From Oxyruncus cristatus (taxonomy: Eukaryota > Chordata > Aves > Passeriformes > Cotingidae): DNA of 64,000 bases. Shown one piece after another: positions 11,509 through 23,985 of the stretch (position 1 is the first letter of the stretch; the number at the start of each line of letters is the position of its first letter). Location of the stretch: assembly GCA_013399855.1 (NCBI GenBank), contig VXAY01002374.1, positions 675,553 to 739,552 of the forward strand. The letters run 5' to 3'. Below the pieces are notes generated by a model. That model saw nothing but the letters and a program-made list of their open reading frames with translations, did no database searches and was not told where the DNA came from. The translations under genes and the position numbers were made by a program.

Positions 11509-12324
11509 CTAAAAAAACAAAAATAAAAATATACATTCAAATCACCACTGAACTAAATGAAGACACCAATATAACCCATCAAAAATCCCACTTTTTAGTT
11601 CTGTTTAAGTATGTTAATTTTAAAATCTGATGAGCGTTGTTGGATCTCTTTCTTCAACAGTGAGCCACATAAAAATTTAAGACACCACAATACCTCTCTG
11701 ATGACAAATAAGCAATCTGCTGTCACAATAAAACAGACATTAGCTATTTCCTCAGCTACTCTTGGGTAAATAGTTAAATTGATTACCTTCTGGATGAGTG
11801 TCATCTCTGAAAATTTCTAACTATGAAGAAGTAGAATTTGAACCTACTACATGAAGTATGAAGTTTGAAGTTGTACAGACCTGTGGGGAAGCCAGAGGCA
11901 GAAGATCTTAAATAAATACTGTTATTTTAAAGGCATTCATAAATGAGCCTGGGCAGACATTTGTTTCTGCCACCAGTGTGGCACGTTTTGATGCATATAA
12001 ATCTGACACTTTTAGACCTACCTACCACACAGCCCTCAGTCTTACATGAAGCAAACACTTAATTATACAGAATGTTGTAGTAAACGCAACCCTGATAAAA
12101 AGCATAGATATTAAGGGCCTGGAATGGCTGTCAGTTGGGAGGTGCAGGGTAGGCAGGTCCACTCGGCACCCCACACGCTACAGGTCTGGTGAAAAAGGGT
12201 GATGAGATGTGTGTGGTGAGAAGAAAAATCCCTTAGCTGAGGATCAAGCTTCAGCTGTGGATGGACTTCATCTCTCCAACCTCATGCCTCATAGGCAAAA
12301 TCCAAAATTATGACAGTAGAGTTG

Positions 12325-12560
12325 CAAATGTTAGAAGGGACCCCAAAGGTCCCAGCTACCAAGCCCTTCCCCTGACTACAGTACCAAATATCTAATACTC
12401 TTTATAGAAATTTGTCTAATACAGGGACCAAATATCTAATACTCTTTGTAGAAATTTGTCTAACCCCCTATTTCTCACAGTTTTTGCAAACTTAACTGAC
12501 TTTTGGAATCATTCTTTTGCACAATAACCTCCTGATGCTTTTGTTTCTCCTCAGCTACCC
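12325..12560 (-). repeat. Ancient CR1 LINE 3' fragment, minus orientation
   Basis: TTAGAAGGGACCCCAAAGGT near 12332, followed by AAGCCCTTCCCCTGACTACA and ACTCTTTGTAGAAATTTGTC, follows the order of the reverse-complemented 3' end of old amniote CR1 elements (approximately TTGGAAGGGACCT...AAGGTCAT, then the ...TTTGAAAATTTGTCCAACCC section), as remembered. The copy is heavily diverged and its far end is uncertain. Confidence 0.5.
12384..12464. repeat. 44-bp tandem duplication inside the CR1 relic
   Basis: CCAAATATCTAATACTCTTT at 12384 recurs at 12428. The units stay near-identical for 37 bases with one A/G difference (TTTATAGAAA versus TTTGTAGAAA). The near-identity suggests the duplication is much younger than the CR1 insertion around it. 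Confidence 0.85.
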
Positions 12561-15500
12561 TAACACAGTGACATGCAATGTAATTTCTGTTGGTGATAGG
12601 GAACAGCCAAAAATCTCTAATTGCTGCCACCAACTTAGTTTCATTTCTAACTGCTGGCTGCAGGTGTAAAAATCCATTCCCCCACTGTGAAGAGACTGAA
12701 TAGTTTCCAGAAATTAGCAGCCATTAACTGTTCCCAGCCATCATGAGCATCTTGTGACCTCCTTTTTACCTTTCCCTTCTTCAGGGGCCACAGCCCACTA
12801 TAAGAATCCTTGTCAAAATGTTGCCAATGATACCAAGGCCCCAGTCTCTGCAGGTGGCCTATTTTTCACTCTCACATACAGGAGAAAATTTTTCCCGTAA
12901 TATTCATCCTGAGTTCAAATGTATTAGACTTTCTCTGGCAATCATGAGCATGGGGAAGAATTCCCTCCCTTTTTATATGTCTTTTACGGCATCTAAAGTC
13001 TGCTATTACATTTTCAGGTAATAGAAAACCCTATCAAAGTATTCAAGAATCCTTTATCTTCATTTTCATGTATAAAATATGGACAAGGTTAATGACAGAC
13101 ACCGTACTTTTAATTACAATACTTTTGCTTAGAAAGTCACTAAAAATTTCAGAAAAAACAGAAAAGTCCTCATGTCCAAATTAATCCACTGTAGATACTA
13201 GGCTAATGTGCTGACCTAAACAGCATAATTTGTAAGAGATTCTGAGTTTCTGATGTTGTTTTGTTTTATGTGATGAGGGCCTGCAGCTCCTCAGTGTCAC
13301 TGTGGCTGCATCCAACTTGTCCTAGGGCAAGCCACAGAGGTTTTAGGAGACCTACAAGGCAAGAAACAGAAACTCCAATTTGTAGCCTGTACAGCAGTAA
13401 TATTAAAGAATTTTTTGCCACCTTGATCCATTTCAATCCACAAAAACCATTCCAGAGATGTTTATAAAAGAGAGGAGAACTTCCCCAAGACAGCACAGTC
13501 TAGCCTACTGTCCTTCACTGTCCCTCACTGTTTCAAAGGTCAAGACTGGAAACATTCCACCCCATCAGATAATAACTTGAATGTAGATCATGACCAGATC
13601 TTGCATATATGTTCATATGAGAAGAATCAATCTCATCATTCAACAGAAAGAACTACTGGAACAGAAAACATTTTGAATGACTTGGAACTTCACTGAACTG
13701 AAACCCCTCGGGGCTCCTCCCTGACAGTGACACGTGAATCGATACATGATTAACACCTCAATATAGGCTGAAAACAACTGTGGGGAAAAAAAACCAAAAA
13801 GAATTAAATAATGAAGCTTTCTGAAGATTATTGGAGATGTATATATCTGTTGCAGACAGGGGCAATGAAAGATGTAAAAATGAAAGCTTTGCCTGTATGC
13901 GATACTTGAGGGAATTTGAACTATCTATATCCTGATGTTAGGACTGTCTTGGTATAAAGAAGATGCCTTTGAGGTACTAGAATTGCTGCTTCTTAAAGTG
14001 CTAGTAATGTTTTGGGTTGCAGGATATACAGGTTCTAAGGGGATGTGAGATACACAGCTTGGTGTGTAAGAGAGCGAATGTGTCTCGGGGTTTCAAGCAG
14101 AGAATTACTGGATTATCTTGAGGACTTGTGAGGAGCAAAAAAACCCCTTTTTTTAAGGTCAGTTTAAAATCCAGCCCAAATTAGCAGTGACTAGAAGTTG
14201 TGGAAGCAGTGAATCTCAGCTGTTTAGTGGAATTAACTACCAGGACTTGTCCAGATTTCCTGCAGCAGAAAATTGCTTATATCAGAAATATGCAGACAAT
14301 AGATACATTGGTTGGTCACTACAGAATAGAATAAATATGAAGAGATATGTTGAACTATCTCATCAGTGCTAAAGATGTCTGTTACTTTTTTCCAGTTGCA
14401 GTAAAGTGTGCTGCTGTGGAGAAAGTGAAGCTTTTTACATGGAGTTACCTTGATGTTTTATGTTTTCGAATATGCGCTCTTGGTATATCAGTCATTGAAA
14501 CTAAATATGGGCCCCCAACATTTGTTACGATTATTTTTCTACCCCAAGTCTCATTTTATACTTAAAAATAAAATCAGAAAATACTGTTCTACCAAAACTA
14601 AATAAATAATTTATATAGTAAATCCTGTTGGCTTTACTTTAATAATGGTGATGGTACTTCCAAGATAACTCTCCTGCAGCCTTAAAGTTGCTCAGCCCCT
14701 CCACTCCAATGGACATGAACACCCACATGACCAAATATTGCTAAAGACATAATCAGGGCTCCATTTTTTCTGTCCCCTTCAGACCATGATATGTATATAC
14801 CCACATTATATAATTCCTTAACAGAATCATATATAATAATTTTATTTTAAATATATGTATGCTATTTGGGAGACAGAATGGTGCTACTGTATAGTCATGT
14901 ATTTTTAAGCAGTAAAATTTAACAGGAATACAGAGCAACATATACATTGCTACAGGAGATATTAAGAATTCTCCCTCTGCTTTTACATCAGTTTAAATAT
15001 GCAGACTCTTTTCTCCACCTCTGGAGAAATGTTCTATTTTGCAGAAACAAAATCAAAATGATTTGATAATTCATAATCCCTTAAAGAACAGGAAAAAAAA
15101 AAAGTGAATATATAAATATTTTTATCCCAAATAGAGTAGAACTACATATTCTGAAAATTGCGTGCTGAGAAATTCCGAGCAAGAGTCCATGCACAGCCTC
15201 AGTGGATCCACAAGCTGCTTCAGACCAAACGGCTGATATATGGCAGGGCTTAAAGACAAGATAACTCCTTTAACTTTCTGAAGATGGATGCTGAGACAGA
15301 AGTCCCTAAAAATAAGAACGTTCATAAAAAAATGGGACCTGAAAGTATTACTGTGTAGCAAGATGGAAACATGCTCAGAGACCATGTTTCTGTTCACTAA
15401 TTGTCATTTTATTACCAAATGTCACACCAATCCATAGAGTATGCTCTAGTTTTGGATAATAAAAGCTGAAAATCAGTATTCCAGAAACTGTTCTTTGGAA

Positions 15501-17355
15501 GCTTTTAGTCGTATCAGTAACACCAAAAAGTGAATTTCCTTAAAAATTCTTACTGGGAATGTCTATAATAAGTATAGAGGACTTCCGTATGTTAATGGTT
15601 GTGGAAAAAAATGATTGGGTTTAAAAGCAGCAATATTGGAGAATACCCACTAATAAAAATATTCAATACAAAATAGCTGCTTGGCAGAGACTTACAAAGC
15701 AGAACAGTTCAAGTATAAAAAAAACAAGAACCTTTCTGCATCTTATTGTACTGCATGTTATGCTTTTTACAGCACCTGTGTTGGTTTTTTGGTACAAATA
15801 CTTTTCTGCACTCAGTAAGGCTGTGGATAGAATTTACCAATTTTACTTCAAGGAGGCCATCCTACAGATACCACACAAGTCCAGAACTTTTTAGTCAGTA
15901 ACTACGCAGCAGTGTTGGTCTGCATCTCCCCAGAGCCCCACTGCACCAGAGAGGTACCTTCTGCCTGGGGTTGGGACTGTCCCAGTGCCACCCAGCTGTG
16001 CTGGGGCTGTGGCCTTAGGACAGGCTGTGAGTAGGCAACAACAGGGAATGTTCCAGTCTGACAGAATTGCATACAGAGCCTTGACAGCACTGCTGTCTAG
16101 TTCGCAAGTTTGGTTTAGGTCGGATCCATCATCCTGTTTTGTAACCCCCTTATCTACAATATGTTGCCTATAGTTACTTTCAGATTAGTATTTGTTGTTT
16201 CTGGACTGTTTCTGATACACTACAGATAATTCGTAATATCATGTGGTCGAAAAGAAACTGTTTTATATAAGAATTACCAGAAATCTTCAGAAAAATGTGC
16301 TTAACTCTGAACTATTGTACTGAAATGCAGCATTTAGCCTTAATGCAATAGAAGTGACTTTTAAGTCTTTCATAATAGGAATATAATCGAATAAAAGTGA
16401 ATAATGAGATAGTAAATCTTAATCTTCAGTTGCAGTCTAAGAGACTCAGTAGGGTAAAAGGAAAAAAAAAAAACAGAGTAGCTTGAAATCAAAATGTTTT
16501 CAGTAACTAAACTAAAAAAAAATAATTAAAAAAATTCTGTTGAATGATCACTCTTGGCAGTCTACCAAACAGAAGGATATGCCAGCTAGCTAGCACAAGG
16601 CACCCCCTGAACAGGGAAATGCTCAGGAATTTTATGTTAGCAAGAAAAAGTATGTGGTCTTTAAAAGCATCATTAGCCTCTTTTAAATTATCATTCAGTG
16701 CTAAGAACTGGGAATGAAACATTGACTGTTCAGAGCAACTAACACAGAATATTTAGACATGTTTATGATTTTCACTAATTATACGATATTCACAACAGAC
16801 TGCAGGTGACAAGACACTGCCCTGGACACATAACAAGCCCCTGCAAAGTGGGTTGTTCAGCCACAGAAACCCTTTTGTTTTTGCTGAAGGAAATGTAGCT
16901 GAAGGACATAGAGATTAACTTCCCAACAGCAACTGTATCTGGTCTGGATAAAGAAAAAACACTATCTCCAAGGCTATAAAAGCTGCATCCTTCTCAAATG
17001 GCTTGTAAATAATCCATAAATCAAAATGTTAATTCTTAAAACACTCCCAACTTGAATTGCTTCTCCATGTTTAGCTACCTATCTTGTCTATTCAGCTTCT
17101 GAAAGACTATATAGAGCCTTTTCAGCCTCTCCAGTGTGCATCCCAACTGCCCCCAGCCTGTATATGGGCTGTACTGGTGTGGAGAAGAGGAAAAAAAGCA
17201 AAACCTCATATTAAGATTTCCTGATGGGAAAAGCTTTTTAAGTTGCAAAACACAAAGTCCATCCTAAACCTGCAGTTTAAGTAATAAGGTGATTCAATTT
17301 TAAATTATTACCCCCACCATCATACTAACTCAGGTGTTTTCCTTCCACCCCAAAA

Positions 17356-17386
17356 CAATCAAATCAAAATCAAATCAAATCAAAAA
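17356..17386. repeat. Short AATCA-type simple repeat
   Basis: About six units of (A)AATC in a row, for example AATCAAATCAAAATCAAATC. An ordinary intronic microsatellite. Confidence 0.8.
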
Positions 17387-18298
17387 ACACCAATCTGATT
17401 CTACCACTGTGTGGTTCCTAATTCATATGTCAAAAATCAAGCATAATGCAGGATTTTACACATTCTTATTCATCTTTTATCACTCTAAAATGGAAGTTGC
17501 TGTTTCTCACCTTAAAAAACTGCTACACCAAACACTGAGTTTAAAACAAACCTGGAAAATAAGGAAACCAGGAAGCCATGCCATGCATTTTGATTCTTGC
17601 CCTGAATAAAAGTTTTCAAACCATTATAGAAAATTCTCACTGAAATTCCAGATTCTTTTGGATTCCAGAATTGCATCAGTTCTGGGTAGGGGGAATGTCT
17701 TACGCTGTTATTAACAGTAGTACTTCTTCTAACACAAGGCTTGAGATCATTCTGCAGTTGGATTTAAGAAGGGTGAATCAATTAATTCTTAGTCCACAGC
17801 CCATTATATGCAAAAAGAGATAATTTTATGCAGTATCTAAGACACACTGACCTTCACTTATTGTGACAAACTCATGACTTCTGCTCCCAAAAATTAACAG
17901 CTGCAAAAATGTGAATACACCCCAACACTTTGGAACAGTTGGAACTTCAAACGCGCGACTGCAGCATTTGCTCAACATTATTAGTTCACACAGCCACTTA
18001 GGAGTGTAAAGAATGGATTAAAGTAACAGGAATTTTACTATTTCTGATTATTTCTGCACAGAAAATACATACTGCTGGAATCCTTAGACACACAATAATT
18101 CAAATCTTACTAATACTTCTGTGACAGTAGAAGATTTCTTATTGGCCTTCAATAACCTGTTGAACTTTCTCAGAGATTTTTGTCATACATACTTATTATT
18201 CAGTTCATCACTTTGTAGGTTCCTTCAGATATAACTTCAGTGCATCTCAATTGAATCTTCTACCATAAACACAATTTTGCATCCAAGGAATAACTTAC

Positions 18299-18409
18299 TT
18301 TCTTGTATTGCATTAAGAATTTCTGAAAAGTCCACATCTGTCTTCTGTATGTCTGGTTTTATCCATATTTGCGTTTCCAGCCGGTTAACCTGCAAATCCT
18401 CTCTTCCTT
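18299..18409 (-). CDS. ANO4: ANO4 coding exon: N-terminal segment with DVDFSEILNAIQE motif
   Basis: A 111-bp exon, two leading bases completing codon 24, 36 codons, and one trailing base. The acceptor is the pyrimidine tract ending GATTTCTTCAG and the donor is GTAAGT after CAAGAAA. It encodes about residues 24-60: EGREDLQVNRLETQIWIKPD, then TDVDFSEILNAIQE. Human ANO4 has EGGVDLQGYQLDMQILPDG and SDVDFSEILNAIQE (from memory), so this copy carries about two extra residues in the middle and is the most diverged of the four exons at its 5' half. Phases match exactly: G|AA gives the glutamate at the upstream junction and A|TA the isoleucine at the downstream one. The frame also stays open upstream of the acceptor to 18539, but I treat that as intron. 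Confidence 0.95.
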
Positions 18410-21400
18410 CTGAAGAAATCGAAGAAATTGATGGGGTTTGCGACAGTGCAGTAGAAAAGGCAGCTAAGGGGGTTTCAGGTGAGGAAGCACACACATTTTG
18501 AATGAAGACATTTCCATTTTTGCTCCTTAGCAGAACCAAATTTCTTCAAACCAAGCAGTTTCAGATAGAACATGGACTGATTTAAAGCTAAATAGAATGA
18601 AACAACGTTCTCTGCTATCAGCAATGATAGCAGGCAAGTCCCTTGGTCCCTTTTTTGAGCATCACCTCTACAAAACTAACTCCCAAATGTGAAAACAGAC
18701 AAAAGATGTTGTTACAAATGACACAGAAACAACCAGACTAAAATAAAACACACTAACACACAAAACATGAATTAAGACGCAAGACAGAAAACAACCATTA
18801 GGACAAAAAGAGCATGGACAGCATGCTTCAGCCACAGGCCACCCTAAGTTCTCACATGCCAACCTGATGGCATGACATAATCTAGGAAGAAGTCCAGTAC
18901 TGCAGACCATTTCAAAGGGATTCACATCTGTATGTAATGCTTGCTGTTTAAAAGCACTGCAGAATAAAAACATATTCTAGGGGGTCATGGTTTCAAACCT
19001 ATTTGCACACATAAATAGGCACAAGATTTGCCCATTTCGGTGCTCTTTCAACATGAGGAAAGCAGTAAGTTTTGAAAACAGACTCTCCATGCAGAGAAAG
19101 GTGGTTGCCTATCGAGAGTGGACAGGAAAAGGCACTGGGCAAATGGGCTTAAGATGCTGGTTACAAGCAGAGAGACAGTGGGAGCTACTGGGAATACATC
19201 TGGTTTTTAAAGAGTAGCAGGAAAATCTTCCGTAAAGGCATCTGTTAGAGATCATGCTCTCGAGTAACTAATGCACAGAGTTAGCAGAAAGCTGCAGTGG
19301 TCAGGAAGATATATCTGGGAAAGGACTTCACAAAAAAAAGGCCAAGGTGGAAGAACAAACCTTCAGGTCATTTAGATCATTACTGTGCTTCACTAGATGC
19401 TATCACTCATGCTTTTGATAGAATCATTTTCCTTTTATCTACAGTTGCCTACAGCAACATGGTCTTATTTTAAATTCTCTCCTAGCCCATTGTATCTTCC
19501 CCTTCTCCTTGCCAAATGAGTATCTCACTACTGCCTTGACAAGAGCTATGAATTATATTACTGGGCACAAAATTACTCAAACCTCTTTTAAAGGCCCTTC
19601 TTCACTTTTTGGAAATACAGATCTCAAAATTGGGTACTCTTAGACCACCTTTCTTTTTTTATTTTTTTGTTGTTTTAATATTATAAATTCAAATTGTCTC
19701 ATGCTTTCTGCAGTGTATTCTTTTGTTTCACAGCAAAGACCCACTCCTAACATAAGAGACAACTCCCCTTGCAGATTCCTGAAAAGTGATCTGTCATAGC
19801 AGCAGCAGGAGTCAGCATTTAATGATGTAGAACAAAGAGAATTTCTTAAGTGAGACAACTGATTATTCATATAATAGCAGCTTAGGGAAATCTGCAGATG
19901 GCCTCAGAGATGAGAGGCTAGGATTTGCCCCAGAAGAGAATTCTAACGACCAAGGAAAAATGCTCCAGCTGCTGAAAAATACATAAAAACAATAGGACAG
20001 AGGTAGAAAACTAATCAATGGACAGGAATTCAGTTAAGCAGCTTTGCAAGTGGTATCATTCTGTTTCTTGTTAAATATTCAGCTACCACTCCTAACAGAT
20101 ACCATTACATACTTACATCTTCCAATCCAACAGCTTTTCTTCTGCATTTCAACCCTGGTTAGAGCAAATCAATGACAATACTGACAAACATAAAATGCCC
20201 TTTCTTCCCCCAAACCGTCCATCCTTGTTACACTAAAATCACCACTCCTCAGCACAAATGAAGTTAACAGGATCCCTGCAGCACATCCAGCAGATCTGAA
20301 CTAATTGGGCCATGCAGAAAGGAAGTGGCAGCCAGTCAAGTATTGAGGTCCAAAAGTGCTGATATCTGACGGACTATCTAACCACAAGCCTGTTAATAAA
20401 AATGAACTGTTGAAGAATGTATATAGACAATTTCAAAGACACTTTTTAATTAATGAAAAATACTGTCTAGGAAGTGGTCAGAAAATGACTAGCCTAAATC
20501 TGACTGCTGTTCAGACTGTGAAGTCGAGACAATTTTGCTGCATTAAAATTTCCTCTCCTGTATTTGATTCTCTTGCAGCATAAGGAGCTTTCGGTAATCC
20601 ATAGAAATTACAGTGTTCTATGCTTGTCTGATTCACAGTAGCCTTAATATCTGGCCTCACTGCAAAAGTATCAGATCAACAACAGCATCCAGTCTGATTT
20701 CACTCAAAATTGTAGGCATACTCTTCTACCAATCATTTGTGATATAATACATGGCTAATCACAAACTTTCCTTCAGTAACACAAGGGGAAAAGGGTTTTA
20801 TCTACCAACAACATAGCTTTTAAGTAAGGAATTGCAGGAATGCTTTCTTCTTCCATGATCTTCATGGTGTCAATAAAAAGACTGGGATTAGGGTACATGT
20901 GCTTCTACCCTCCTCCCTCTTTGTCAGCATTCACTCAGCAGGAGGGAGCACTGAATTTTTTTTTTAGCTGAGAGAAACACTACCTATGTGATGAGTTGTA
21001 GACTGGCCAAATTAATAATTTCTGATTTACTGCCAGTCAGAAGTTTTAGACTAGCAGCTGTTTGGAAAAAGCCACTGTGATCTTCTCCACATCCCAGAGA
21101 TTTATTTTCTTTATCTTACCACAGATCTCCAATACCACATACAAAGTCAGGGTGTCACTGTTGCCATTGAGGGATCACTAGGTCTGGCTTTAGAATTTCC
21201 ATCTTGCTTTAGCAGCTGCTGATTTATACTTTATCAATGACACCTCCAGCTGAGTAAAATATAAGCAATATTGCCTGGAAGGTCTGAAGAGTTTTACCAC
21301 TTAGGTTCTATTCACCAACAAGTATTGTACTATTCTTTCTACCTAAGCATTTTTCTCTCCTGCAACGTAAGGTCGATGTCAGACTGTTACTCCACTGCAT

Positions 21401-23828
21401 CAACTGTACTGCAGCGATTGTATTAGATAGATTTCAATACATTATAAGTATATAATTTTTTGTTGCTACCTTAATTCTGTCATATACAATAGTGCAGATT
21501 TCACATTGTGAAAGTATCATTGATAAGACAAAATATCACATAACAATTAAAGAGAAGAAACAGCAATAACAAAATAAAGTTGCAGGAGAAGGAAATACTA
21601 GTTATGCTTAAAGTACGTGTGGTTGGTATCCCTGTTTTGAAAATGGAGTAAATTTTAATTTATGAATCTGTAATTACAAAGGTATAAAATCTGTTATCAG
21701 CAAGATCATTTTATTTCATCATGATCAATTACATATTAAACATGAAACTCTTGTCCAACTTGTTTGTAGATACTACCTTTCTCGATAGAAATAAAAAAAA
21801 AGAGGAAACCAAGAAGAGGGTATTTCAGACTATAGGGAGAGGGTCCTGCTTGCCTTCAATTCTTGTGTTTCTAATTCAGTCACTGCCCAGAATGAGCACT
21901 GTCAAACCCACTGACACTGTATTCATATCATCAAGGGTGAGGCATCTCTTAAGCAGCGAGTTCAACCACGGCAACAACTGAGGAGAGGTGGCAACCCGTG
22001 ACTCCCACATGGACAAGCACCCAAACTACTGAGTGCTGTGCAGAAGCCCACAACTTCTTTCTTCATTTCCCATCTATGCTCAGAGGACACATCAATATTC
22101 TGATTATTGAAAGGACTCAAATATCCACACATAAGCCCTAAGCATGGAATGTCACACATTCTTATGCCTAGTATTTACATTTACCTGGCTCTACATGGCC
22201 CTGGTGCAGATCCTTCACCACTCAGTAGAGGCATAGTAGAGGGACAAGCCTTTGGAATTATTGTCTGTAAAGACTTCTTTGCACTGACAATACAAAGAGA
22301 CAGGGCACCAAAGTGCATGCTCTCCTACTGGGAACAAAGCTATCCTTTTCAAGTACCTCAATGCCCGAGTCGGGAATTCACAGGATACAGACCGAAAACA
22401 GCTCAAATCCACAGTGTGTCAGTGAGCAAAGAGTTTTCTGCACAGTTGTATACTGCAAATAAGAATCTAGGAAGAAGTTTGAGATCTAAACACATGGAAA
22501 AACTCACTACATTTCCTACTGCTCTTTTCGTATAAAAATAACAGTAGGAATCATTGTCTTTTAGCTCTTCCTGTTTCCTCTTACACCGTGAGTGAACATA
22601 CAAAAACTCAGCTATCAAAAATCTTTATCACGTGTTCAAACGTTTGTCCATGTTTGAAAAATCTAACTACTTGTGAATGATAAATCCCTTAGTTACCATC
22701 TACCTTCAACAATATCATGAGTCATTAGCAGACAATTCATAAAATGCAGGAGAAGAAAGCATTTGCTAAATAAACAGTTTATTGCAAAAAACTTGCCCAG
22801 TTCTCAAGTCAGTTACAAACTGGAACTGAAGAATGGAGGCAATATTTATATATGATTGTCTAAAAATATTCTTTCTCAAATTTTAAATTTGTCTTTGAGA
22901 GAACCCCACAAGCAGCAAGAATCCTGCCCCTAATACTGGTGCAGTTGGCCTTTCTTATACAGCCCTGCAACCTACTATAATCACCAAAACCCACTAAGAA
23001 GAAATAGAGCACTTTGTCCTTAAAATGCATGGGCTAGTTTTGGACTATTCACACAGGATGCCTACCCAAAAGACATTGTTTTCAGCAACTGGACTTTAGA
23101 GGAGCCTCCTTCACAGGCAGTGGAGGAGAGTATCTGAATAGCAAGGGTCATAATTTTCAGGTGTTCTGGCAGCACAAAAGGCCTTGAAAGTATGTGTGAT
23201 TTTGATGACCCTTACTAATCTTTCAGTCTCATCAAAGTGCAAGCTACCTTTTTATGCCACTGGTCTAATAGGTGCTTGATTCCTTTTATGTGTTAGGTGC
23301 ATTCCTAAAACAAGGTTTAAATAAAGTACCAAACTGTAGTAAAATCTTCCTTTTTCTATTTTAAGTACCTTGACTGTAATCAGTAATGAAGAAGACCTCA
23401 AAAAGACATATGCCTTGTGCTCCATTGGGCCTCTGAAGCACAGCATGGTACAAAACTGCATTCCCAGAAGATGTAACCAGCAAAAGTTGTGCCTCTGTGG
23501 AGTTATCCAGCATGCAGAAAACACATCTGCTTTTCTGAGACATTCACCCACTCATGGCATAGGGACAGTCAGTCTGTTGCATGATTCAAAGGGAGTTCTC
23601 CTCAGAAAAAAAGAACTGATCAGAAATGATACCAATTTTTTAATTTACTGCTGCCCTTATGTGTGGTGTAAGATGTGATGTTGAGTATTATGCAACTCTT
23701 TGGGGCTTTTGGGCTTTTCTTGGCACCACAGTACATTGCAATGGTTGGAATTTCTAGTGGGCTCTTTAGAACCCTGGAAGCAGTTACCTGTATCATATCT
23801 ACCTGTCCAAGGAGCAAGACCCCCTCAT

Positions 23829-23985
23829 ATTTTTTTGGTTTTGTTTTTGGTCTTGGTTTTGGTTTTGGTTTTTATTGTTTGTTGGTTTTAGTTGTTTGGT
23901 TGGTTTTGATTTCTTGCTTGTTTGTGTTTTGTTTTGTTTTGTTGGGGTTTGGTTTGGTTTGGATTTTGTTCGTTTGGGGTTTTTT
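23829..23985. repeat. T/G-rich low-complexity tract
   Basis: About 155 bp almost without A or C on the plus strand, made of irregular TTTTG, GGTTTT and TTGTT units (for example GTTTTGTTTTGTTTTGTTGG). On the ANO4 sense strand it reads as an A/C-rich run. Probably an expanded simple repeat. Confidence 0.85.

Larger units (their letters stand above)
11509..18298 (-). other. ANO4: ANO4 intron, 6.8 kb
   Basis: The minus-strand donor GTAAGT is at 18298 downward and the acceptor ends at 11509. It holds a decayed CR1 fragment near 12.3-12.6 kb with an internal 44-bp duplication, a short AATCA-type repeat at 17356-17386 and a GC-richer patch near 15.9-16.1 kb that I cannot assign. The remainder is AT-rich unique sequence with no recognisable feature. 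Confidence 0.85.

Noticed and set aside
15902..16173. GC-richer patch with short open frames on both strands
   Set aside because: No splice sites fitting ANO4 phases and no recognisable protein or repeat.
22107..22535. 142-codon plus-strand open frame in an ANO4 intron
   Set aside because: No recognisable domain, antisense to the host gene and close to what is expected by chance.
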